Both the position numbers and the translations under genes were made by a program. Below the pieces are notes generated by a model. The model did no database searches. It was given only the letters and a program-made list of their open reading frames with translations, and was not told the origin of the DNA. A DNA stretch of 64,000 nt from Bacillota bacterium (lineage in GTDB: Bacteria; Bacillota_I; Bacilli_A; Erysipelotrichales; Coprobacillaceae), in NCBI GenBank assembly GCA_030540195.1, contig JAUNWT010000003.1, positions 1-64,000 on the forward strand, in the 5' to 3' direction. The stretch's first letter is position 1. Every line of letters starts with the position of its first letter. Of this stretch, positions 35,111 to 44,870 are shown piece by piece.

Positions 35111-35986
35111 TTATTTTACTACGCTCATGGCAAGAGCTAAAGCTCCAACAACCCCTGCATTATCCCCTAATCCTGGATAAACAATATAATCTTTAATTTT
35201 ATCAGTCGTTACTTCTTCTTTTTGAATATAACCATTTAAGAATTCTTGAGTATATTTATGAATCATTGGGAAAAGTTGTTTTTGATGCATAACACCACCA
35301 CCAAGAATAATTTTCTTAGGTGAAAGAGTTAAAATATAATTTGCCATTGCTTGTCCAATATAATAAGCTTCTAAATCCCATGCTGGATGATCTTCTGGAA
35401 GTTCACTTCCTTTAACTCCCCATCTTGCTTCAATGGCTGGACCAGCAGCTAAACCTTCAAAACATGTTCCATGATATGGACATTTTCCTGAATATTTGTC
35501 ATCTTCTCTAACAATCATTTTCATATGTCCCATTTCAGGATGAAGTAAACCATGAACAAGTTTACCACCAACAACGGCTCCTCCACCGATTCCTGTACCA
35601 ATTGTAAGATATAGGGCACTATCTAATCCTTTGGCTGCACCAAATGTTGCTTCTCCTAAAGCAGCCCCATTGACATCTGTATCAAAAGCCATAGGAATAT
35701 CATATCTTTCTTTTAAAGCACCCATAATATTATAGTTGTTCCATCCTGGTTTAGGTGTTGTTGTAATATATCCATAAGTTGGACTTGTAAGATCTGGATC
35801 AATAGGTCCAAAACTTCCTACACCTAATGCTTCAATATCTTTTCCATCAAAGAATTTAAAAACATTTTCCATTGTTTTTTCAGGTGCTTCTGTAGGAAAT
35901 GATTCTCTTTCTAGAACTTCACCTTTTTCATTTCCAATACAAACTACAAATTTAGTTCCACCTGCTTCAATTGCTCCTAATTTCAT
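35111..35986 (-). CDS. ROK-family sugar kinase, fructokinase type
   Basis: The protein has 291 aa. The N-terminal phosphate loop is GAIEAGGTKFVV. DTDVNGAALGE carries the catalytic aspartate, and TIGTGIGGG is the second phosphate loop. The ROK zinc site follows as HPEMGHMKM, CPYHGTC and FEGLAAG. This zinc-site layout and the short length match the YdhR/GmuE fructokinase branch better than glucokinase. It phosphorylates fructose or a related hexose with ATP. It is monocistronic, between opp and pfl genes, and fits entry of sugar into glycolysis. Confidence 0.9.
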   Translation of the reverse strand: MKLGAIEAGGTKFVVCIGNEKGEVLERESFPTEAPEKTMENVFKFFDGKDIEALGVGSFGPIDPDLTSPTYGYITTTPKPGWNNYNIMGALKERYDIPMAFDTDVNGAALGEATFGAAKGLDSALYLTIGTGIGGGAVVGGKLVHGLLHPEMGHMKMIVREDDKYSGKCPYHGTCFEGLAAGPAIEARWGVKGSELPEDHPAWDLEAYYIGQAMANYILTLSPKKIILGGGVMHQKQLFPMIHKYTQEFLNGYIQKEEVTTDKIKDYIVYPGLGDNAGVVGALALAMSVVK

Positions 35987-36060
35987 TATTATATCTCCTT
36001 TTTTTCCTCTACTCTTATTTTAAACAACTCTCTTTACAAAGTAAATATGCAATTATAAAT

Positions 36061-36114
36061 TGAAAAAGAGTTACATGATTCAGATGATAAATCTAAATTC
36101 ATGAACTCTTTTTT
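36061..36114 (-). terminator. pflA terminator
   Basis: Long imperfect stem AAAAGAGTTCATGA with TCATGTAACTCTTTTT on the minus strand, directly after pflA. Confidence 0.75.
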
Positions 36115-36116
36115 CA

Positions 36117-36872
36117 TTAATTATCTAAATATCTTGTATAACGATCTACATGTAGTAATCTTTTTGCATTATCTACACGTTCCTTAGTTGGAGGTTTAAT
36201 TCCTTCTAATTGATAAGGAATCTTCAATTCTTCCCATTTAAAGACACCCAAAGTATGATAAGGAAGTATTTCTACACGATAGACATTAGAAAGAGTTGAA
36301 ATAAAACGATCTAGTTCAATTAAATCTTCATCATAATCACTTCTTTCAGGAACAAGTACATGTCTAATCCAAATTGGTTTATCAATTTCCGATAAATATC
36401 TTGCCATATCTAAAATATTTTCATTACTTCTTCCTGTTAATACTTTATGTCTTTCATTATTGATTTCTTTAATATCAACAAGTAATAAATCTGTATATTC
36501 CATCAATTCATTAAATTTAGAAATGAAAGGTTCTTCTCTGGAAAAACATCCACCACTAGTATCAATACATGTATTAATTCCTTCTTTTTTTGCCAATTTA
36601 AATAATTCTAAAACAAAGTCAATTTGCACTAAAGGTTCACCACCACTAATTGTAATGCCACCTTTTTTACCCCAATAGGTTTTATATTTCATTGCTTGTT
36701 GAAGCGCTCTTTCAGGAGTATACTCTTCATATTTTTTTGACCCCCAAGTGTCAGGATTATGACAAAACTGACAACGTAAAGGACAACCATGTAAGAAATA
36801 AATATAACGAACTCCCGGTCCATCTACTGAACCAAAGCTTTCAATTGAATGAATTCTGCCAATTGTTTCCAT
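36117..36872 (-). CDS. pflA: Pyruvate formate-lyase activating enzyme
   Basis: The protein has 251 aa from the ATG preceded by GGAGG (36872), not the longer frame from 36899. It is a radical SAM protein: CPLRCQFC (CxxxCxxC) at about residues 30-37 binds the 4Fe-4S cluster. GGITISGGEPLVQ is the SAM-binding GGE motif. It abstracts hydrogen from the PflB glycine to install the glycyl radical, under anaerobic conditions. It lies 62 bp downstream of pflB, with a hairpin between. Confidence 0.95.
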   Translation of the reverse strand: METIGRIHSIESFGSVDGPGVRYIYFLHGCPLRCQFCHNPDTWGSKKYEEYTPERALQQAMKYKTYWGKKGGITISGGEPLVQIDFVLELFKLAKKEGINTCIDTSGGCFSREEPFISKFNELMEYTDLLLVDIKEINNERHKVLTGRSNENILDMARYLSEIDKPIWIRHVLVPERSDYDEDLIELDRFISTLSNVYRVEILPYHTLGVFKWEELKIPYQLEGIKPPTKERVDNAKRLLHVDRYTRYLDN

Positions 36873-36884
36873 TTTTCCTCCGTA

Positions 36885-36917
36885 ACAAAACAACCTCATA
36901 AGAGGTTGTTTTAAATA
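36885..36917 (-). terminator. Attenuating hairpin between pflB and pflA
   Basis: AAAACAACCTC, four-base loop, GAGGTTGTTTT followed by a modest T stretch. Likely a partial terminator giving more PflB than PflA. Confidence 0.7.
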
Positions 36918-36934
36918 TTTGATTAAGTTATTGA

Positions 36935-39199
36935 TTACATATGATCATGACAAGTTCTTGAAATAACGTCTAATTGTTGTTCACGAGTTAAATCAATGAA
37001 TTTAACAGCATATCCAGATACACGAATTGTGAAGTTTGCATATTCTTCTTTTTCTGGATGTTCCATAGCATCAATTAATTTTTCTTTTCCAAATACATTA
37101 ACATTTAAGTGATGAGCACCTTGTTCAAAATATCCATCCATAACTTGTACTAAGTTATCAACTCTTTCACCTTCATCATGTCCTAAAGCATCTGGATTGA
37201 TTGTTTGAGTATTAGAAATACCATCTAATGCCCATTCATATGGTAATTTAGCAACTGAGTTTAATGAAGCTAATAAACCATTTTGTTCTGCACCATAAGA
37301 TGGGTTAGCACCTGGTGATAATGGTTCACCTGCTTTACGTCCATCAGGTAATGAACCTGTAGCTTTACCATAAACAACGTTTGAAGTGATTGTTAAGATA
37401 GAAGTTGTTGGTTCTGAATCTCTGTAAGTATGATGTTTTTTGATTTTAGCTAAGAATTCACCTAATAACCATACAGCGATATCATCAGCACGATCATCAT
37501 CGTTACCATATCTTGGGAAGTCACCTTCAACTTCGTAATCCACTACGATACCATCTTCATCTCTGATTGTTTTAACTTTAGCATATTTGATTGCGCTTAA
37601 TGAATCTACTACATGTGAGAATCCAGCGATACCAGTTGCGAAAGTACGTTTTACATCAGTGTCAATTAATGACATTTGTGCAGCTTCATAATAATATTTA
37701 TCATGCATATATTGAATTAAGTTTAATGTATTAACATAAAGATCTGCTAACCATTCCATCATTTGGTCATAACGTTCCATAACTTCATCGTAGTCTAAGT
37801 ATTCAGAAGTAATTGGACGATATTTTGGAGCTACTTGATCTTTAGTTTTTTCATCAACACCACCATTGATAGCGTAAGTTAAACATTTAGCTAAGTTAGC
37901 ACGTGCACCAAAGAATTGCATTTCTTTACCAGTTTGGGTAGCTGATACACAACAACAAATTGAGTAATCATCTCCCCATACAGGACGCATTACATCATCA
38001 TTTTCATATTGGATTGAGCTAGTATCTACTGAGATCTTAGCAGCAAAACGTTTGAAGTTTTCTGGTAATGCTTTTGTATATAAAACTGTTAAGTTTGGTT
38101 CTGGTGAAGGACCCATGTTTTCTAATGTGTGTAAGAAACGGAAACAGTTTTTAGTAACCATTGAACGTCCATCAGTTCCTAAACCAGCAACTTCAAGTGT
38201 AGCCCATACTGGGTCACCAGAGAATAATTGGTTGTAAGAAGGGATACGTGCAAATTTAACCATTCTACATTTCATAACGAAATGGTCAACTAATTCTTGT
38301 GCTTCTTCTTCTGTAATTGTTCCGTTAGCTAAATCTCTTTCTACATAGATATCTAAGAAAGTAGAGATACGTCCAACTGACATTGCAGCACCATTTTGAG
38401 TTTTGATTGCAGCTAAGTAACCAAAGTATAACCATTGGAATGCTTCATGAGCATTTTTAGCTGGTTTAGAAATGTCATATCCGTAGATAGCAGCCATTTC
38501 TTTCATACCTTTTAATGCTTTTACTTGTTCAGCAATTTCTTCTCTTTTACGGATAATGTCTTCAGTCATTGATCCACTACCACAATGATTGAAATCATTT
38601 ACTTTTTGTTCAATTAAGAAATCAACACCATATAAAGCAACACGACGATAATCACCAACGATACGTCCACGTCCGTATGTATCAGGTAAACCTGTAATTA
38701 CTTTATTATGACGTGCTTTTTTAATTTCTGGTGTATAAACATCGAATACTGCTTGGTTATGTGTTTTATGATATTTTGTGAAAATTTCATGTAATTTTTC
38801 ATCTGGTTCATATCCATAAGTTGCAGCAGCTTGTTCTGCCATTTTGATACCACCATAAGGCATGAAAGCTCTTTTTAAAGGTTTATCAGTTTGTAAACCA
38901 ACAACTTTTTCTAAGTCTTTCATATCTTCATCGATATATCCAGGACCATAAGCAGTAAGTCCACTTACTACTTTTGTTTCACATTCTAATACGCCACCTT
39001 TAGCTCTTTCTTCTTTTTGTAATTTTTGAAGTTTTCCCCAAAGCTTATTAGTTGCTTCTGTAGGACCAGCTAAAAATGATTCATCTCCATCATAAGGTTT
39101 ATAGTTATCTTGAATGAATTGGCGTGTATTTACTTCTTCTTTCCAAAGTCTTCCTTTAAAGCCTTTCCATTCTTCATTGAATTTATCTGTTAAAGCCAT
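36935..39199 (-). CDS. pflB: Formate C-acetyltransferase (pyruvate formate-lyase)
   Basis: The protein has 754 aa. The active-site cysteines lie in [12 protein letters not shown], and the C-terminal glycyl-radical loop is RVSGYAVKF near residue 732. The enzyme converts pyruvate and CoA to acetyl-CoA and formate, a central anaerobic step. Codon use is more biased than in neighbouring genes, as for a highly expressed gene. A strong promoter (TTGTCT-N17-TATAAT) and a cre-like site precede it. pflA follows. Confidence 0.97.
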   Translation of the reverse strand: MALTDKFNEEWKGFKGRLWKEEVNTRQFIQDNYKPYDGDESFLAGPTEATNKLWGKLQKLQKEERAKGGVLECETKVVSGLTAYGPGYIDEDMKDLEKVVGLQTDKPLKRAFMPYGGIKMAEQAAATYGYEPDEKLHEIFTKYHKTHNQAVFDVYTPEIKKARHNKVITGLPDTYGRGRIVGDYRRVALYGVDFLIEQKVNDFNHCGSGSMTEDIIRKREEIAEQVKALKGMKEMAAIYGYDISKPAKNAHEAFQWLYFGYLAAIKTQNGAAMSVGRISTFLDIYVERDLANGTITEEEAQELVDHFVMKCRMVKFARIPSYNQLFSGDPVWATLEVAGLGTDGRSMVTKNCFRFLHTLENMGPSPEPNLTVLYTKALPENFKRFAAKISVDTSSIQYENDDVMRPVWGDDYSICCCVSATQTGKEMQFFGARANLAKCLTYAINGGVDEKTKDQVAPKYRPITSEYLDYDEVMERYDQMMEWLADLYVNTLNLIQYMHDKYYYEAAQMSLIDTDVKRTFATGIAGFSHVVDSLSAIKYAKVKTIRDEDGIVVDYEVEGDFPRYGNDDDRADDIAVWLLGEFLAKIKKHHTYRDSEPTTSILTITSNVVYGKATGSLPDGRKAGEPLSPGANPSYGAEQNGLLASLNSVAKLPYEWALDGISNTQTINPDALGHDEGERVDNLVQVMDGYFEQGAHHLNVNVFGKEKLIDAMEHPEKEEYANFTIRVSGYAVKFIDLTREQQLDVISRTCHDHM

Positions 39200-39235
39200 T
39201 TTGTTTATTTCCTCCTAAATCAACATTCCTTCATA

Positions 39236-39264
39236 ATTATAGCACTTACATTTTGCATAGACAA
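39236..39264 (-). promoter_or_regulatory. pflB promoter
   Basis: TTGTCT (39259-39264), 17-bp spacer, TATAAT (39236-39241) on the minus strand, 37 bp from the pflB ATG. Confidence 0.75.
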
Positions 39265-39282
39265 CAAAAATTTAAAGAAAAT

Positions 39283-39296
39283 GATGAGCGCTTACA
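39283..39296 (-). promoter_or_regulatory. cre-like site upstream of the pflB promoter
   Basis: The minus strand reads TGTAAGCGCTCATC, 12 of 14 positions of TGWNANCGNTNWCA, located 18 bp upstream of the -35. An upstream cre of this kind would fit CcpA activation of pfl, as known in some lactic acid bacteria. It also lies about 140 bp upstream of the divergent PRD gene. Confidence 0.45.
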
Positions 39297-39434
39297 TAAT
39301 TATTTTACATGTTCACTATAACAGGAATCATTCCTAAAATCCACTCATATGCTCATAAAAGATTATTTAATTTTTCCTAGCTTTTCTAATTGATTTAGTA
39401 TATAGTTTACATAGACATTTTAGGAGGCTTTTTT

Positions 39435-40124
39435 ATGACATTATCAAATCAAGCTTTATCAAGCGCAGCTGATAAAGATTTAGAATTATCAAAGCAAGCA
39501 TGTCAAGAAGCTGTAAATGAGGTTATTCAAAAAAATAATTTGTCATTGTCTACCCAATTTACACAAAATCTTGTTGTTCATCTTGCAATCGCAATACTTA
39601 GAATTAAAACAAATAATTATATTCCTTTAAGTCAAGGACAAATTACATCATATAAAGCAAATAAGAATTATGATTCAGCAGTTGAAATTTGCAACATCCT
39701 TAGTAAAAAGTTTGATATCGAATTTCCTGAATCTGAATTAGCACTTATTTCTATGTATTTATCTAAAAACAATGTTTTAGATGTTGAATTCAATGCCGGC
39801 GTTAATTTATTAGATGATGAAATTATTGAAGTTTTACAAAATACATTAGATTCTTTATTTGAACAAAAAGGAATTGATTTAAGACATAATGAAAAATTAC
39901 TTGTCTCTTTAGGATTACACTTAACACCAGCTCTTGATCGTCTATTAGAAGATTCACAAATTGAAAATCCTTTAACTGATAAAATCAAGGAAAGACATCC
40001 TAAAGAATTTGCAATGGCAGAAATCTTAAATGATGCTATTGAAGCTATTTATCATAAAAGATTTACAGAAGATGAAGTCGCATACTTTGCTTTACATTTC
40101 ATTGTTTCAGCAAGACAAAAATAA
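39435..40124 (+). CDS. Stand-alone tandem PRD protein
   Basis: The protein has 229 aa made of two PTS-regulation domains and nothing else. PRD1 (residues ~15-110) has LVVHLAIAILRI with the first phosphorylatable His; at the second position LISMYLSKNN has no His. PRD2 (~120-229) has both, in LGLHLTPALDRL and YFALHFIVSARQ. In known regulators PRDs follow an RNA-binding CAT domain or a DNA-binding HTH, but this frame has neither. TAGGAGG precedes the ATG and a terminator follows. It is divergent from pflB. It may bind a partner regulator or report PTS state by phosphorylation; the output is unknown. Confidence 0.82.
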   Translation: MTLSNQALSSAADKDLELSKQACQEAVNEVIQKNNLSLSTQFTQNLVVHLAIAILRIKTNNYIPLSQGQITSYKANKNYDSAVEICNILSKKFDIEFPESELALISMYLSKNNVLDVEFNAGVNLLDDEIIEVLQNTLDSLFEQKGIDLRHNEKLLVSLGLHLTPALDRLLEDSQIENPLTDKIKERHPKEFAMAEILNDAIEAIYHKRFTEDEVAYFALHFIVSARQK

Positions 40125-40148
40125 GAAGCTCACGCTTCTTATTTTTTT
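40117..40148 (+). terminator. Bidirectional terminator between the PRD and UvrA-like genes
   Basis: AAAATAAGAAGC, loop TCAC, GCTTCTTATTTTTTT. Confidence 0.88.
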
Positions 40149-42633
40149 ATAAATATTTACCTGTAATACTTTCCTTATTCTTTTTAATTTGTTCAACAGT
40201 TCCAGAAGCAACAATTCTTCCACCATCTTTACCACCACCAGGTCCCATATCAATAATATAGTCGGCATTTTTCATCACATCAATATCATGTTCAATAACG
40301 ATGACTGTAGCTCCTTGATCAATCAATGTTTGAAAAACTCTTAATAAAGTTTGAACATCTAAAGGATGGAGACCAATAGTTGGTTCATCAAAGATAAAAA
40401 CCGAATCGTTTTGTGATTTGCTCATCTCACTAGCAAGTTTTAAACGTTGGGCTTCTCCACCTGATAAACTTGGTGTTTCTTCTCCTAAAGTTAAATACCC
40501 TAAACCAAGATCTTCCAATACTTTTAATTTACGTGAAACACCTTTTAAATCAGCACACGCTTTTAAAGCCGTACGTACATCCATATTCATGAGTTCAGGT
40601 ATAGAATATTCTTCATTCTTTGACGTATGATATTTAATCAAGTCACTTTCTTTATTATAACGGGACCCTCCACAATCTGGACAAACAATCTGTACGTCAG
40701 GTAAAAATTGTACATCCAAATTTAAAACGCCTGTTCCATCACAGGTTGGACATCTTAATTTTCCAGTATTATAGGAAAAGGCTCCTGCTTTATAACCTTT
40801 TTCTTTTGCCATATCGGTTTTAGCGAATTGTTTACGAAGTTCATCATGAACATTAATATAAGTAGCAACTGTAGAGCGGACATTGATTCCAATTGGTGAT
40901 GCATCAATCAACTTCACATGTTCAATTCCTTCCATTTCAATTTCTTTGATATGTTGAGGATATTCACTTTTATTAATAAATGCTTGCATTGCAGGAAGTA
41001 AACTTTCTAGAATCAAGGTTGTTTTTCCTGAACCAGAAACCCCCGTTACTACTGTCAGCTTTCCTTTAGGAATATCTACTTCTAAAGGATGAACCGTATG
41101 AATACTATCTGTTGATAAATGAATCTTGCCAAATTCAAAAAGAGATTTTTCAAAAGAAACAGGACGGATTCTTTCTTGATAATCATGAGCTAAAAAGGGA
41201 CCTATCATTGAATTCTTATTTTTAGAAATTTCTTCAATCGTTCCTTCAGCAATCACATAACCACCATTTTTACCTGCTTCTGGCCCCATTTCAATAAGCC
41301 AATTCGCTTCTTTAATGATTTGAATATCATGATCAACAAGTAAAATAGAATTTCCATCTTTAATCAAATCTTGCATCACCCCGGCAAGTCCATAAATATT
41401 AGAAGGATGTAATCCAATTGAAGGTTCATCTAAAACATAAAGAATTCCTGTTGTACGATTTCGAATTGCACGTGCAAGTTGCATACGTTGTCTTTCCCCT
41501 GTTGATAATGTCGAAGTGGCACGATCTAATGACAAATAACCAAGTCCTAAATCCAATAATCTTTTTGATACTTCTAAAAAAGATTCACAAATTTGAAGTG
41601 CCATAGGTTTCATTTCTTCAGGTAATGAATCAGGTACACCTTTGACCCATTCAACTAATTCTTTTAAAGTCATTTGACAAGCTTCATCAATACTTATTCC
41701 TCTTAATTGAGGTTTTCTGGCTTCTTTTGATAAACGTGTTCCATGACACTCTGGACAAATTTCTTCTTTTAAAAAGCGTTCAACACGTTTCATTCCTTTA
41801 TCATCTTTTACTTTCGATAAAGCATTTTCTACAGTATATGTTGCATTAAAATAAGTAAAATCCATTTCACCCGCATGATCTGTATTTTTAGCTTTATAAA
41901 AAATATGTTTCTTTTCTGCAGGTCCATAATAAACAATCTCTTTCTCTTTTTCCGTTAATTCATTAAAAGGAACATCCGTTCTTACACCCATAGCGCGACA
42001 AACATCTGTCATTAAAGTCCACATGAGTGAATTCCATGGGGCAACTGCTCCTTGATCAATAGTAAGCGTTTTATCAGGAACAAGTGAATCAAGATCAACC
42101 GTTCTCACCACACCTGTTCCTCCACATTTTGAACAAGCGCCTTGACTATTAAAAGCAAACTCTTCAGCACTTAAAGGCTTGATCTTTTCACCACAAATTG
42201 GACAAATGATTTCCTTTTCCGCAGCCACATTTAAGGTTGGTTCAATATAATGCCCATTTTTACAGCAATGATTCGCTAGTCTTGAATACATTAAGCGTAA
42301 ATTATTGAGGAGTTCTGTTCCTGTTCCAAAGGTACTACGAATTCCTGGAATACTTGGTCGTTGATGTAAAGCAAGTGCTGCAGGAACATAAAGAACCTCA
42401 TCTACTTGTGCCTTGGTTGCACTTGTCATTCTTCTTCGCGTATAAGTTGACAAAGATTCTAAGTAGCGTCTTGACCCTTCACCATAAAGGACTCCCATCA
42501 CTAAAGAAGATTTACCTGAACCTGAAACCCCTGCAATAGCTACAATTTGATGAAGGGGAATATTCACATCGATATTTTTTAAATTGTGAACTTTTGCCCC
42601 TTTGACTTGTATCATCTTTGGTTGATTTTCCAT
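40147..42633 (-). CDS. UvrA-like ABC ATPase (UvrA2/DrrC class)
   Basis: The protein has 828 aa from the ATG at 42633, which follows GAGGG. The upstream extension to 42711 has no support. Two ABC domains are each interrupted by a zinc site: CPIC with CSKCGGTG in the first half, CPTCDGTG with CPDCGGS in the second. The first signature is LSTGERQR and the second LSGGEAQR. It is about 110 residues shorter than canonical UvrA and seems to lack the UvrB-binding domain. Such short UvrA paralogues are linked to DNA-intercalating drug tolerance, not classical excision repair. No uvrB or uvrC is nearby. Confidence 0.88.
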   Translation of the reverse strand: MENQPKMIQVKGAKVHNLKNIDVNIPLHQIVAIAGVSGSGKSSLVMGVLYGEGSRRYLESLSTYTRRRMTSATKAQVDEVLYVPAALALHQRPSIPGIRSTFGTGTELLNNLRLMYSRLANHCCKNGHYIEPTLNVAAEKEIICPICGEKIKPLSAEEFAFNSQGACSKCGGTGVVRTVDLDSLVPDKTLTIDQGAVAPWNSLMWTLMTDVCRAMGVRTDVPFNELTEKEKEIVYYGPAEKKHIFYKAKNTDHAGEMDFTYFNATYTVENALSKVKDDKGMKRVERFLKEEICPECHGTRLSKEARKPQLRGISIDEACQMTLKELVEWVKGVPDSLPEEMKPMALQICESFLEVSKRLLDLGLGYLSLDRATSTLSTGERQRMQLARAIRNRTTGILYVLDEPSIGLHPSNIYGLAGVMQDLIKDGNSILLVDHDIQIIKEANWLIEMGPEAGKNGGYVIAEGTIEEISKNKNSMIGPFLAHDYQERIRPVSFEKSLFEFGKIHLSTDSIHTVHPLEVDIPKGKLTVVTGVSGSGKTTLILESLLPAMQAFINKSEYPQHIKEIEMEGIEHVKLIDASPIGINVRSTVATYINVHDELRKQFAKTDMAKEKGYKAGAFSYNTGKLRCPTCDGTGVLNLDVQFLPDVQIVCPDCGGSRYNKESDLIKYHTSKNEEYSIPELMNMDVRTALKACADLKGVSRKLKVLEDLGLGYLTLGEETPSLSGGEAQRLKLASEMSKSQNDSVFIFDEPTIGLHPLDVQTLLRVFQTLIDQGATVIVIEHDIDVMKNADYIIDMGPGGGKDGGRIVASGTVEQIKKNKESITGKYL

Positions 42634-42784
42634 ATTATCCCTCTTTTCTTCTTTATTTATAAAGTATTTAAGCAAAATAAAAAAGAAGCTTTCGCTATTT
42701 TCAAAAATCATTTACATATTTTCTTATTATTTTTATTTTTTTGTAAATAGCATTTAAAAAAGTTGAATAGCTTTACTATCCAAC
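42634..42784. other. Intergenic region, UvrA-like gene promoter and deoC terminator
   Basis: Very AT-rich. It holds a small AGC-GAAA-GCT hairpin followed by TCTTTTTT and the deoC terminator on the right. I see no gene. Confidence 0.5.
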
Positions 42785-42789
42785 TTATT
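42756..42789 (-). terminator. Terminator of the rsmE-deoC operon
   Basis: AGTTGGATAG, loop TAAAG, CTATTCAACT (one G-T pair), then TTTTTT on the minus strand. Confidence 0.85.
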
Positions 42790-43426
42790 TTTCAACTAAT
42801 GAACATCCAGCACTTGTACCGATACGATCAGCCCCAGCTTCTACAATTTTAACCATGTCTTCATGAGTTCTCACTCCACCAGCAGCTTTTACTTTAGCTT
42901 TTCCTTGAACTGCTGCTTTCATGATTTGAACATCTTCAATGGTTGCTCCTCTTGTAGAGAACCCTGTACTTGTTTTGACATAATCAGCTTTTGCTTCAAC
43001 ACATAATTCACATGCTTTTTTGATTTCTTCTTCTGTAAGTAAACATGTTTCTAAAATCACTTTAACAAGTGTTCCATTAGCTGCATCAACAACAGCTTTT
43101 ACATCATCTCTTACTAAATCATAATTTTTATCTTTTAAAGCGCCGATATTCATCACCATATCGATTTCATCTGCCCCATTAGCGATGGCATCTTTTGTTT
43201 CAAATGCTTTTGTCGCACTTGTATTAGCACCTAATGGAAAACCAATAACCGTACAAACATTAACATCACTGTCTTTTAAATAATCTGCACAATAAGCCAC
43301 ATGGCAAGGATTAATACAAACACTTGCAAATCCATATTCCATTGCTTCATCACAAATTCTTTTTACTGTTTCTAAAGGTGTATCTGCTTTTAAAACAGTA
43401 TGATCAATCATCTTGTTGTAATTCAT
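42785..43426 (-). CDS. deoC: Deoxyribose-phosphate aldolase
   Basis: The protein has 213 aa from the ATG at 43426; GGAG lies nine bases upstream. The frame could extend to 43444, but that ATG has no site. It is a TIM-barrel class I aldolase: [10 protein letters not shown] at the N-terminus, [10 protein letters not shown] with one active-site Lys and [15 protein letters not shown] with the Schiff-base Lys. It splits 2-deoxyribose-5-phosphate to glyceraldehyde-3-phosphate and acetaldehyde in deoxynucleoside breakdown. It overlaps the end of murE by 23 bp, so it is translationally coupled to an unrelated pathway. Confidence 0.95.
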   Translation of the reverse strand: MNYNKMIDHTVLKADTPLETVKRICDEAMEYGFASVCINPCHVAYCADYLKDSDVNVCTVIGFPLGANTSATKAFETKDAIANGADEIDMVMNIGALKDKNYDLVRDDVKAVVDAANGTLVKVILETCLLTEEEIKKACELCVEAKADYVKTSTGFSTRGATIEDVQIMKAAVQGKAKVKAAGGVRTHEDMVKIVEAGADRIGTSAGCSLVEK

Positions 43427-44870
43427 TTTCTTCTTCTCCTTCATATACTCTTTTTATCGCTTTTAAAGCCACCGCTTTATCGCCTTCATAATCTCTTTGT
43501 CCAACTTCCAAAGATATAAACTTCTCATGTCCTTTTCCAAGTAATAAAATCACATCTCCTGGACTTGCTTGTTCTACGGCTTGTTCTACCGCAATCGCTC
43601 TATTAGTAATGATAATGCTTGGAATATCCGTAATCGCTTCTTGGATTTCTTCACAAATATCTTCTACTTTTTCACCACGATCATCCAATTCCGTTAAAAT
43701 AACATGATCTAGATAGCGATTAGCAAGTTCACCAATTTTCTTTCTTCTAGCAATATGCCTTTTACTTGGTGCCCCTAGTACCGCAATGATTCTCCCTCTT
43801 GAAACACGATCTGCAAACTTAAATACATTTTCAAAATCTTTTGTATGACAACAATAATCAACAATAATCGTAATATTATGATGATTAGGAATGATTTCCA
43901 TACGTCCATCGACCGGTTCTAATTCACCTATAGCTTCAATAATCATACGATCATCAAACCCAAGTCCTACTAAAGCACCAACTGTCGCCAATACATTATA
44001 AATATTAAAATCAGCAATGACTGGACAATTGATATGATACTTATTTCCTTTTAATAATAAATCAAATTCACTATGGTCTATATAGAGTTCTATATTTTTA
44101 GCCATGATTTCACTTTCATTTTTAATACCATAGGTCATAATTCTTGCTTTTGTTGCTTCTTTGAATTCTTCAAATACTTCTACATCTTTATTCAATACCG
44201 CAATCGAATTGGTAGATAACATTGAAAATAATTTCTTTTTACTTTCAATATAATGTCTTCTTGTCCCATGAAAATCTAAATGTTCATCTGAGATGTTTGT
44301 TAGCACTGCAATATTAAAATCTACCGCATCAATTCTTTTTAATGCAAGACCATGGCTGCTTGCTTCCATGGCAACCACCTTAACCCCACGTCTTGCCATA
44401 TCAAAAAGTTTCTTTTGAACATAGAGTGTTTCTGGTGTTGTATAAGGACATTCCTCTTTAACACCATCATATTCTAATGAGATTGTTCCCATATAAGCCG
44501 CTTTACAATAATGATCCATAACATTTTTTACCATCGAAGCAACCACTGTTTTACCACTTGTTCCTGTGACTCCAACAATACGCATTTTTTTACTTGGATA
44601 ATCATAAAAAACATTTGAAACACGATTCAATTCATCTAATGGATCCGCTACACGAATATAAATAATTCCCTGTTGTTTTTCAATGTCCTTACTATGAACA
44701 ATGACCTTTGCCCCTTGAAAGATGGCATCATCAATATAACGATGTCCATCTACACTTAATCCTTCAATACAAAAGAAAATAGAATAGGGTTTCACATATC
44801 TTGAATCACTATGAATTGAATAGATCTTCATATCATTATCAATATCAAACAGCTCATTTAAACGTTTCAT
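43404..44870 (-). CDS. murE: Mur ligase, MurE-type UDP-MurNAc-tripeptide synthetase
   Basis: The protein has 488 aa. The N-terminal UDP-MurNAc-binding domain has SIHSDSRYV. The ATP loop is [11 protein letters not shown] near residue 102, with EASSHGL, the carbamylated-lysine region and GHEKF near the end. It adds the third amino acid to UDP-MurNAc-L-Ala-D-Glu. The usual specificity loop (DNPR for meso-DAP) is altered: [15 protein letters not shown], so the residue added cannot be read directly. It overlaps mtaB by one base. It is best called MurE, but a MurE-like paralogue is possible. Confidence 0.82.
   Translation of the reverse strand: MKRLNELFDIDNDMKIYSIHSDSRYVKPYSIFFCIEGLSVDGHRYIDDAIFQGAKVIVHSKDIEKQQGIIYIRVADPLDELNRVSNVFYDYPSKKMRIVGVTGTSGKTVVASMVKNVMDHYCKAAYMGTISLEYDGVKEECPYTTPETLYVQKKLFDMARRGVKVVAMEASSHGLALKRIDAVDFNIAVLTNISDEHLDFHGTRRHYIESKKKLFSMLSTNSIAVLNKDVEVFEEFKEATKARIMTYGIKNESEIMAKNIELYIDHSEFDLLLKGNKYHINCPVIADFNIYNVLATVGALVGLGFDDRMIIEAIGELEPVDGRMEIIPNHHNITIIVDYCCHTKDFENVFKFADRVSRGRIIAVLGAPSKRHIARRKKIGELANRYLDHVILTELDDRGEKVEDICEEIQEAITDIPSIIITNRAIAVEQAVEQASPGDVILLLGKGHEKFISLEVGQRDYEGDKAVALKAIKRVYEGEEENELQQDD

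Noticed and set aside
38052-38237. Plus-strand frame inside pflB, and similar antisense frames in oppA, aroE, abc and other genes
   Set aside because: All lie opposite strong genes and arise from their codon bias. None has a plausible ribosome site and domain.
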